From assembly GCA_944392125.1 (NCBI GenBank), contig CALXVP010000003.1, positions 56,367-120,366 of the forward strand: DNA of 64,000 nucleotides, given 5' to 3'. Position numbers and translations under genes: made by a program. This DNA comes from an uncultured Alphaproteobacteria bacterium (GTDB lineage: Bacteria > Pseudomonadota > Alphaproteobacteria > CAAHEQ01 > UBA3637). Positions 53,962 to 60,637 of the stretch are shown one piece after another; positions within the stretch are counted from its first letter, which is position 1, and every line of letters starts with the position of its first letter. The notes beneath the pieces were generated by a model, which did not search any database, was not told the origin of the DNA, and saw only the letters and a list, made by a program, of their open reading frames with translations.

Positions 53962-55068
53962 ATGAAACTCATGCAAAAGACAGTGTGGGCAATAACGCCC
54001 GAGATGCTTTCATCAATGATAGCGATAGCGCATCAGACGAACCGAACCCCTGAGGCTATCGCCAAGGAAATGGGCAAGGATATGAAAAACACGCACGCCG
54101 TCTCAGTTCGAGGCGGCGTTGCTGTTATACCGGTAACCGGTCCGCTATTCAGACATGCCAACCTTTTGACGGCGGTCTGTGGCGCGACATCTTATGAACT
54201 CTTGGCTCAAGACTTTAACAAAGCCCTGAACGACCCGAACATATCAGCCATTTTGTTTGATGTGGACAGTCCGGGTGGCGAAGTTAACGGTTGCTCCGAG
54301 TTGGCCGATATGATCTACAACGCTCGCGGTAAAAAGCCGATCCTCGCTTATGCATCAGGCTCTTGTTGCTCCGGTGCGTACTGGATCGCCTCGGCCTGCG
54401 ACAAGATTATGGCGGCAGATACAGCTATCCTTGGTTCTATCGGGGTTGTGTCCATCTTTGAAAAAGAGGACGAGAAAAAGACCATTGAAATTGTTTCCTC
54501 GCAAAGCCCGAACAAGCGGCCTGATGTGGAAACAGAAGAAGGGAAAGCCAAAATCCAGGCTCATATTGATGCGCTGGCAGAGGTTTTCATTAATAAAGTT
54601 GCGCTTCACAGGGATATATCGCCGAAAAATGTCATCGAAAACTTCGGTGGCGGTGATGTTTTTGTGGGCCAAAATGCTGTTCGGATCGGTCTGGCGGACA
54701 GCCTAGCTTCGTTTGAAGCCATCATCTCAGACCTTAACACTATGGAGAAATCATTCATGAATGATACTTTAGAAAAAACGTCTGTTGACATCAAAGCACA
54801 GGAACGCGAGCGCATGTCCCAAGTTCTTTCTGCCGAAAATGTCAAAGGCAAGGAAGCAACTGCTCAGGCATTGCTTGCCAAGACCGATTTGTCAGCATCT
54901 GACATTTTGGCCATTTTAGAAACGGTACCGGTTGCTAAACAAACCAATGCGCTTGATGTGGCAATGGCAGAAATCAAAAACCCGGCGATCACACCATCTG
55001 CCGAGGAAACGCAAGAAACACCCGAAGACGTTGCAAACCGCATCGCTTCTTACACAATTGGAGGTTAA
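53962..55068 (+). CDS. S49-family prohead protease with nested scaffold
   Basis: 368 residues. Serine-peptidase S49 domain (about 45-245): AVIPVTGPL, ILFDVDSPGGEVNGC, the nucleophile region ASGSCCSGAYWIASACDKI (Ser137), and ADTAILGSIGVVSIFEK. The C-terminal third (266-368) is helical and acidic like lambda Nu3 scaffold. Lambda gpC encodes Nu3 by an internal start in the same frame, and an ATG with its own GGAGA site exists here at 54757, so the gene probably yields both protease and scaffold. Confidence 0.9.
   Translation: MKLMQKTVWAITPEMLSSMIAIAHQTNRTPEAIAKEMGKDMKNTHAVSVRGGVAVIPVTGPLFRHANLLTAVCGATSYELLAQDFNKALNDPNISAILFDVDSPGGEVNGCSELADMIYNARGKKPILAYASGSCCSGAYWIASACDKIMAADTAILGSIGVVSIFEKEDEKKTIEIVSSQSPNKRPDVETEEGKAKIQAHIDALAEVFINKVALHRDISPKNVIENFGGGDVFVGQNAVRIGLADSLASFEAIISDLNTMEKSFMNDTLEKTSVDIKAQERERMSQVLSAENVKGKEATAQALLAKTDLSASDILAILETVPVAKQTNALDVAMAEIKNPAITPSAEETQETPEDVANRIASYTIGG
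54757..55068 (+). CDS. Probable nested scaffold protein (internal start in the protease gene)
   Basis: In-frame ATG (Met266 of the protease) preceded eight bases upstream by GGAGA (54745-54749) gives a 103-residue, helical, acidic product (MNDTLEKTSVDIKAQERERM...). This matches the size class and position of lambda Nu3. Inferred, not shown. Confidence 0.55.
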   Translation: MNDTLEKTSVDIKAQERERMSQVLSAENVKGKEATAQALLAKTDLSASDILAILETVPVAKQTNALDVAMAEIKNPAITPSAEETQETPEDVANRIASYTIGG

Positions 55069-55071
55069 CAC

Positions 55072-55422
55072 ATGACTGTACAAGGATTTACGGACCAAGG
55101 GTCCACAACCGCCGATACCTTATTGGCCGGCGAATTCCCTCGCGTTTCTGAACTTGCAACCATTACCGGCGGCAGTTACACGCGAGGCACAGTATTAAAG
55201 GCATCAGGTGATGCTTTGACAATCTGTGGTGCATCTGACACCCCTGAAGCCATTTTGGCTGAGGCTGTTGATGCCACAAGTGAAGATAAACAAGCCGTTG
55301 TCTATTTGACCGGTGAGTTTAACTCTGCGGCTCTGACTGTGGCAAGCGGTGCTTCCGCTGACGGCTTAAAGGCCAAACTAAGAGCGAAAAACATCTTTAT
55401 TAAAACAAATCAAGCATACTGA
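55072..55422 (+). CDS. Head decoration protein (lambda gpD-like)
   Basis: 116 residues, same length as lambda gpD. Features ADTLLAGEFPRVSELATITG, SYTRGTVLKASGDALTICGA, EAILAEAVDATSEDKQAVVY and LTGEFNSAALTVASGASADG match head-stabilising proteins that bind the expanded shell. Three bases after the protease gene. Confidence 0.92.
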   Translation: MTVQGFTDQGSTTADTLLAGEFPRVSELATITGGSYTRGTVLKASGDALTICGASDTPEAILAEAVDATSEDKQAVVYLTGEFNSAALTVASGASADGLKAKLRAKNIFIKTNQAY

Positions 55423-55458
55423 AAGGAATAAGCTCCTTAAATCGTAATATTATCATAT

Positions 55459-55489
55459 TTGTGTTCACGTTTTTATGAGGTGAACACAA
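55459..55489. repeat. Perfect inverted repeat between decoration and capsid genes
   Basis: TTGTGTTCAC (55459-55468) and GTGAACACAA (55480-55489) with an 11-base loop, in a 280-base gap where lambda has none. A 25-codon frame with AAGGAA follows at 55498-55575 (MQTILSILANIMTKGAPIKT...) but is otherwise unsupported. The rest of the gap is A/T-rich and probably holds the capsid promoter/leader. Confidence 0.65.
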
Positions 55490-55702
55490 GGAATAATATG
55501 CAGACAATATTGAGCATATTGGCAAATATTATGACAAAGGGAGCACCCATAAAAACTAAACCGAAGGCAAGATAAAAAATGTGTTCTGTTTGCAAATTTT
55601 CTTTGAAATATCAATAAGTATTTCTGCAAGAAATTTGCTTCTCATTACATTATTTTTTCTTCTTGCACAAATGTAATAATATTATAATTTAAGGAGCTAT
55701 AT

Positions 55703-56731
55703 ATGGATATTTTTTCTACAAACGTGCTCGCAAAAGTCGTTGAACGTTTACACACGCCTTCGTCTTTCTTGCTCGACACCTTCTTCCCGAATGTGCAAAC
55801 TTCGGATAAAGAAGAGATCTTTTTTGATGTAACGGACAGCAAGCCGCGCATCTCTCCGTTTGTTTCTCCACTTCTTCCCGGCAAAGTCGTTGATAGCGGT
55901 GGCTATCAGACCAAATCATTCAAGCCGGCTTATGTGAAAGACAAACGTCGCTTTGATGCAAACATTCCGTATAAACGTGTTGCCGGTGAGATTATCGGCG
56001 GTTCTTTGTCGCCAGCTCAACGCTATGAACGCGCTTTGGCCACAACTTTAACCGACCAGTTGGAGAACCTGACCCGTCGTGAAGAAGTCATGGCGGCCGA
56101 AATCTTAAGAACCGGACAAGTTGTTGTTTCCGGTGATGGTTATCCGTCTACAACGGTGAATTTCGGACGTGATGCGGCTTTGACAAAGGCCTTAACCGGT
56201 TCTGCCACATGGGAAACTGCGGCTGTTAACCCGATTAATGACCTTGAAGACTGGGCCGATTTGGTTCAAACAAAGTCCGGTATGATCGCAAAAACGGTCA
56301 TCATGGATCCTGAAGCATGGAAAATCTTCCGCTCAAAGGACGATGTGAAGAAGTTCTTGGATTACCGTAGAGGCACCAACAACACTTTGAATGTTGACCC
56401 GATCATTCGTGGTGAAAACTCAAAAGTGCGCTACGTTGGCTCTATCGGTGACTTTGATATCTATGTTTACAATGACCTTTATATCAATGATGCCGGTGTT
56501 GAAAGCAAACTTTTGCCGGCCAAAACCGTCATCATGGGAGCCAAAGACGGACTTGAAGGAACCCGTTGCTATGGCGCGATCCACGATGAAAAAGCAAACT
56601 GGACAGCCCACAGATACTTCACAAAGTCATGGGTTGAGGAAGATCCATCGGTTCGTTGGCTGTTATTGCAGTCTGCGCCATTGGTCGTTCCTTATCGTCC
56701 GAATGCAACATTTTGTGCAACCATTGGTTAG
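55703..56731 (+). CDS. Major capsid protein (lambda gpE-like)
   Basis: 342 residues, the usual size of lambda gpE. N-terminal SSFLLDTFFPNVQTSDKEEI, FKPAYVKDKRRFDANIPYKR, EVMAAEILRTGQVVVSGDGY, and KTVIMDPEAWKIFRSKDDVK, then FDIYVYNDLYINDAGVESKL, match the HK97-fold gpE family. It forms the icosahedral shell. Ribosome site AAGGAG. Confidence 0.95.
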   Translation: MDIFSTNVLAKVVERLHTPSSFLLDTFFPNVQTSDKEEIFFDVTDSKPRISPFVSPLLPGKVVDSGGYQTKSFKPAYVKDKRRFDANIPYKRVAGEIIGGSLSPAQRYERALATTLTDQLENLTRREEVMAAEILRTGQVVVSGDGYPSTTVNFGRDAALTKALTGSATWETAAVNPINDLEDWADLVQTKSGMIAKTVIMDPEAWKIFRSKDDVKKFLDYRRGTNNTLNVDPIIRGENSKVRYVGSIGDFDIYVYNDLYINDAGVESKLLPAKTVIMGAKDGLEGTRCYGAIHDEKANWTAHRYFTKSWVEEDPSVRWLLLQSAPLVVPYRPNATFCATIG

Positions 56732-56740
56732 GAGGTATAA

Positions 56741-56974
56741 ATGCGTATTAAGGCCTTGATTACATTAGTTGTATCTGCCGGCAGAGAAATTGCTCCCGGT
56801 AAGGAGTATGACCTGAACGAAGCAGATGCAAAAAGTCTGATAGAACGCGGTTTTGCAGTGCCTGTTAAAGGTGGCCAAAAGCCGGCAACACAGCCACAGC
56901 AACCACAGAAACCTGATGAAACAGGAGGTAAAGATGACCCTTCCTCTCAAAAAGGCGGTGAACAGCCTGTTTAA
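56741..56974 (+). CDS. Small virion-region protein (DUF7210-like)
   Basis: 77 residues: MRIKALITLVVSAGREIAPG, YDLNEADAKSLIERGFAVPV, and a Pro/Gln/Gly-rich tail. The first 45 residues resemble a small beta domain found between capsid and connector genes in many siphophages; role unclear. Starts nine bases after the capsid gene with an AGGAGG site. Confidence 0.65.
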   Translation: MRIKALITLVVSAGREIAPGKEYDLNEADAKSLIERGFAVPVKGGQKPATQPQQPQKPDETGGKDDPSSQKGGEQPV

Positions 56975-57227
56975 TCGGTGCGGAACGATCGGGAATTATC
57001 AAGGACGAGAAGTCCTTTTTTTATTGATTGAACCGGACGAAGTGGTCGGTGTGGGTTTTGTTAAGGCTCACACCGACACGCATTTTATGAAGATACGGAT
57101 TTCTGATGCGCCTGATTTAGCTGTCGGGGACACGATAGAAACAGATGCGGCAACTTATCGGGTGCATACGGAACCGGTCAAAGATATTCATAATCTAGTA
57201 TGGAGTGTTGATGTGCTATGCAATTAA
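56934..57227 (+). CDS. Head-tail joining protein
   Basis: 97 residues. IGNYQGREVLFLLIEPDEVV, VKAHTDTHFMKIRISDAPDL and VGDTIETDAATYRVHTEPVK are typical of small beta-sandwich head-tail connectors (Gifsy-2 / lambda FII-type). Start 56934 is supported by AGGAGG. Overlaps both neighbours (41 and 10 bases). Confidence 0.7.
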   Translation: MTLPLKKAVNSLFNRCGTIGNYQGREVLFLLIEPDEVVGVGFVKAHTDTHFMKIRISDAPDLAVGDTIETDAATYRVHTEPVKDIHNLVWSVDVLCN

Positions 57228-57796
57228 AACTTGCACTACAAGGGAAACTGTCTGATGTCATGGAAAAGCACTATTCAGAAGGTGCCAAGGCTGTGACGTT
57301 AGGAATATCGGCGGCAACAAATGGACTTAAAACGTCTTTGCGTGAACAGGTCCGCTCGGCCGGTATGAGTTCTCGTATGGCCAACACTTGGCGCGGTGTC
57401 GTCTATCCGAAAGGAAAGCCGAGTATCAGCGCGGCCGGTCAGGTCTATTCTAATGCCGAAAAGATTATGCAGGGCTTTGAATACGCAAGCATTATCCGAG
57501 GCAAAAACGGTCTGTGGCTTGCCATTCCGACCGATGCAATCCCGAAAAAAGCACGCGGTAAACGTATGACACCGGGTCTTTATGAACAGATGAAAGGCGT
57601 GCGGCTACAGTTTGTGTATCGCCGCAATGCCTGTTCATTGCTTGTCCATACCAAAAAGAAAAAGACGGTCATCGCCTTTATCTTGGTGCCTCAGGTCAAA
57701 ATACCGAAATTAATTAACTTTGAAAGTGAAAGCGAGCGTTGGCAAAACAAAGTGCCGAGCTTGATTTTACAAAACTGGAGAGATAGTCCTCCTTAA
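57218..57796 (+). CDS. DUF6441-type phage structural protein
   Basis: 192 residues. SEGAKAVTLGISAATNGLKT, SLREQVRSAGMSSRMANTWR, PKGKPSISAAGQVYSNAEKI and ARGKRMTPGLYEQMKGVRLQ fit DUF6441, found at the neck/tail-completion position of alphaproteobacterial phages (comparable to lambda gpZ). Overlaps the head-tail joiner by 10 bases. Confidence 0.75.
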   Translation: MQLKLALQGKLSDVMEKHYSEGAKAVTLGISAATNGLKTSLREQVRSAGMSSRMANTWRGVVYPKGKPSISAAGQVYSNAEKIMQGFEYASIIRGKNGLWLAIPTDAIPKKARGKRMTPGLYEQMKGVRLQFVYRRNACSLLVHTKKKKTVIAFILVPQVKIPKLINFESESERWQNKVPSLILQNWRDSPP

Positions 57797-57947
57797 AAGT
57801 TATCATAATTTCATAATTAGCATTTTTTAACCTTTATTTTTTGAATTTTTGTCTTGAAGTATATCTCATACATCTTCGCCAAAAATCCAAATCTAAAAAT
57901 TAAAAAATATCAAATTCTAAAACTTCAATAACCTTTAAGGAGGACTG

Positions 57948-58373
57948 ATGAGTAAAAGAGAAATCGTATTAAACGCTTTATTTGAAAGACTTTCAATGCT
58001 TGATGTAGCTGTTAAGCGCAATGATCCTCTGCCGCAAAAAATCCCTGATGGCGGTTTGGTTATCCTGGGCGATGGTAATGTCGGCGAGCCGGAGATTTTA
58101 TTATCGCCGCCTTGCTACATTTTCACACATCGGGCTGAACTGGAAGTCATTGTTCAAAAAGAAACACCGGCCGAGCTCGATCAAGCCTTGGACTGGCTGT
58201 TGGTGGAAATCGGTGAACTTTTGCAGAATGATCCTCGCCTCGGTGGCGAAGTTGATTATATGCACGCGGATCCACCCGAGTTTGTGGAAGAACCGGTCGA
58301 AGGTGGCGTAACCATCAAAGGTGCGATCGTTCCCATTGTACTTGAATACACCTCGATTTCAAACTTAATTTAA
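57948..58373 (+). CDS. Probable tail terminator protein
   Basis: 141 residues: REIVLNALFERLSMLDVAVK, a beta region HRAELEVIVQKETPAELDQA, DWLLVEIGELLQNDPRLGGE and a beta end GAIVPIVLEY. Size, position before the tail tube gene and secondary structure fit lambda gpU-like tail terminators. It follows a 150-base A/T-rich gap with AAGGAGG at the end; no gene seen in that gap. Confidence 0.65.
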   Translation: MSKREIVLNALFERLSMLDVAVKRNDPLPQKIPDGGLVILGDGNVGEPEILLSPPCYIFTHRAELEVIVQKETPAELDQALDWLLVEIGELLQNDPRLGGEVDYMHADPPEFVEEPVEGGVTIKGAIVPIVLEYTSISNLI

Positions 58374-58387
58374 CAAAGGAGACAATT

Positions 58388-59329
58388 ATGTCACGAGCAT
58401 ATGGCTGGAATGCCAAACTATTAATCGCTGAAGAAAGCGCTTACGGCACTCTTTCTTCGGGACCTTATACCCAAGTGCCGTTTGCATCAAGCGCAATTGA
58501 CAGCGAACAAGGGTTGATTTCCTCAAATGTTTTAGGCCTTGGCCGCGACCCGACCACACCTTTCCAAGACGTTATTAACGTTGAAGGTGATTTGGCGGTG
58601 CCGGTTGACCTTAGAAACATCGGAATTTGGCTGAAAGCTGTCTTCGGAGTTCCGGAAAAAACTAACGAAAATGGCGTTTATACGCATACATTTGAAAGCG
58701 GTAAAACCACGCTTCCGAGCTACTCTCTTGAATTAGGACTTGCCGAAGTGCCTGAATACATCAGATTCCTTGGTGCACGTGCGAACTCTATTGCCTTTAA
58801 CTTCGCCAGGTCTGGTGAAGCACAAGCAACCGTTTCTTTAATGGCCCAAAGTGAAACAGCATCTGAAACATCTGTTTCAGATGCACCGGAAGTTAAGAAC
58901 TATACGCGCTTTTCACAGTTCCAAGGCTTTATTAAATCCGGTGGCGAAACATTGGCCAATGTGACCAGTGCCTCGGTTACCTATTCAAATAACCTTGAAA
59001 AAATTGAAACGATCCGGAGCGATGGCAAAGTTGAAGCGATTGATTTGGGCGTGGCCTCATTGTCCGGTTCGATTGCAGTTCGTTATGGTGACAATGCTTT
59101 AATGGACAAGGCTCGCGCCGGCGTTCCGGTTGACTTAGAGCTCGGTTATCAGTTATCTGATACGCAAAGGCTCGTTATTACTTGCCATGAAGTGTATCTG
59201 CCAAAACCGAAACGTTCTATTTCAGGCCCTGGCGGCATTGAATGTACCTATGATTTCCAAGGGGCTAAGAACGCCGAACTCGGCAAAATGGTAACTGTTC
59301 AATTGTATAACGATGTGGAGGAATACTAA
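58388..59329 (+). CDS. Tail tube protein
   Basis: 313 residues, beta-rich. SRAYGWNAKLLIAEESAYGT, DPTTPFQDVINVEGDLAVPV, DLRNIGIWLKAVFGVPEKTN and GSIAVRYGDNALMDKARAGV match the Phage_tube family of siphophage tube proteins. It polymerises around the tape measure. Overlaps the tail-chaperone start by one base. Confidence 0.9.
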   Translation: MSRAYGWNAKLLIAEESAYGTLSSGPYTQVPFASSAIDSEQGLISSNVLGLGRDPTTPFQDVINVEGDLAVPVDLRNIGIWLKAVFGVPEKTNENGVYTHTFESGKTTLPSYSLELGLAEVPEYIRFLGARANSIAFNFARSGEAQATVSLMAQSETASETSVSDAPEVKNYTRFSQFQGFIKSGGETLANVTSASVTYSNNLEKIETIRSDGKVEAIDLGVASLSGSIAVRYGDNALMDKARAGVPVDLELGYQLSDTQRLVITCHEVYLPKPKRSISGPGGIECTYDFQGAKNAELGKMVTVQLYNDVEEY

Positions 59330-59865
59330 TGTTAAAGTTAAAGTTTAAGAATGAGCCTTACTGGTTGGATTTGGGAATGGGTGTCCGGGTCAAAGTTAAA
59401 CCCTGCACATCTTCCGTATTCTATGAGGCAAAAGCCTATATGAATTCAAAGGTCGCCGATATGGCCAAGCGCATTAAAGATGTTCGCGAAAACGGTGCAA
59501 AAGATGAAAACTTGCCGGATTTAGAGGATATCACAAAGCGTGAAGCCTTTGCCGATCAGCAGTTAATTTTGGGTCTTGCGCTGGCGGGCATTATTGAATG
59601 GGACGGCATTTTAGAAGCCGAAACAGACGAAAAAGCACCGCTGACACCGGTCAAAATTGAGGAACTCTTCACGAACTTTTGGAGTATCGCCGAAACATTC
59701 AGACAACAATATTGCGGCATTCAAGAAATACTCGAGGCCGAAAAAAACGCATATACGCCCGAGCAAGATGGCACTTCGGCTCCGGGCGAAACTACTGCCA
59801 AGGATGCGGCGAGCAAGAAATCAACTGCCCCATCTACAGATGCCGATACGTCGAAACAACCTTAA
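59329..59865 (+). CDS. Tail assembly chaperone, frame 0 product (lambda G-like)
   Basis: 178 residues. LDLGMGVRVKVKPCTSSVFY, EAFADQQLILGLALAGIIEW and IEELFTNFWSIAETFRQQYC form the chaperone domain; the last 40 residues are low-complexity (Thr/Ala/Ser). An A AAA AAC slippery heptamer in correct phase at 59742-59748 permits -1 shifting to the next frame, the arrangement of lambda G and G-T. Position between tube and tape-measure genes agrees. Confidence 0.85.
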   Translation: MLKLKFKNEPYWLDLGMGVRVKVKPCTSSVFYEAKAYMNSKVADMAKRIKDVRENGAKDENLPDLEDITKREAFADQQLILGLALAGIIEWDGILEAETDEKAPLTPVKIEELFTNFWSIAETFRQQYCGIQEILEAEKNAYTPEQDGTSAPGETTAKDAASKKSTAPSTDADTSKQP

Positions 59866-60050
59866 AAACTACAGAAGGACATCAGGCTTGGGAGGTTTTA
59901 TTAAAACTTTCCGAGCCTGAGCTTGGGGTTGCGCTGACGGTGGCTGAGAATTTGGGATTAAAAAGTGCGGTGATGACTGAACTGTTATCGGTCGGAATCC
60001 AAGGAATAAAGGCCGGCATGAATGATATGTCAGAAACTGGCAGAAGTTAA
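59329..60050 (+). CDS. Tail assembly chaperone, -1 frameshift product (lambda G-T-like)
   Basis: After the slippery heptamer at 59742-59748 the -1 frame continues open from 59748 to 60050, adding about 100 residues to the first 140 for a product of about 240. The extension has a four-cysteine cluster (CQGCGEQEINCPIYRCRYVE) and HQAWEVLLKLSEPELGVALT followed by a helix. Coordinates span both frames; the segment 59748-60050 is read in the -1 frame. Confidence 0.7.
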
Positions 60051-60113
60051 GTCCGATATCTTGAAATTTTATTTTGTGTTTGATACTAATAGAGTAAAAA
60101 GAAAGGATTAGCC

Positions 60114-60572
60114 ATGAAAAATATACTTTTTACCTTATGTTTTTGTCTCTTGGCTTTTAATGCAAATGCGCAAATTCGTTGTCATGAAGACAGTCTCGGT
60201 TATCGGAATTGCAGTGGCACAAATTCTGACGGTGAATACGTAAACATTCGCTCGCATACAGATAGCCTCGGCTACACAAACACCTACGGTTCAATTGGCG
60301 ACAGAGATGTAAATATGCGCTCTCATACCGATAGCCTTGGATACACGAATATTTATGGTTCTATTGGCGATGATGATGTAAATACCCGTTCTCATACAGA
60401 CAGCCTCGGCTATACAAACACATATGGTTCAATCGGTGACAGAGATGTTAATGTTCGCTCACATACAGACAGCCTGGGATACACAAACTCCTATGGAAAT
60501 ATTGGTGATGACAGCTTTAATTCCCGTTCACATACTGATAGCTTAGGTTATACAAACTACTACGACTATTAA
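60114..60572 (+). CDS. Secreted protein made of 23-residue tandem repeats
   Basis: 152 residues. Signal peptide MKNILFTLCFCLLAFNANA with predicted cleavage after residue 19. The mature part is one divergent unit (IRCHEDSLGYRNCSG...), four full 23-residue units with core RSHTDSLGYTN and Y-G-(S/N)-IGD, and a last partial unit. Repeat regularity is also visible in the DNA (69-base period). No family recognised. It sits between the tail chaperone and tape-measure genes and ends in a terminator, an unusual place for a secreted protein. Ribosome site GAAAGGA. Confidence 0.75.
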   Translation: MKNILFTLCFCLLAFNANAQIRCHEDSLGYRNCSGTNSDGEYVNIRSHTDSLGYTNTYGSIGDRDVNMRSHTDSLGYTNIYGSIGDDDVNTRSHTDSLGYTNTYGSIGDRDVNVRSHTDSLGYTNSYGNIGDDSFNSRSHTDSLGYTNYYDY

Positions 60573-60593
60573 TTAAAACAAATTTCAACAAGG

Positions 60594-60624
60594 CACCTCA
60601 ACCGTTCGGTTGGGGTGTTTTTTT
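60594..60624 (+). terminator. Terminator after the repeat-protein gene
   Basis: CACCTCAACC (60594-60603) with GGTTGGGGTG (60608-60617), loop GTTC, then seven T. Located 14 bases before the tape-measure ATG. Confidence 0.85.
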
Positions 60625-60637
60625 ATGGAAAAAACGA

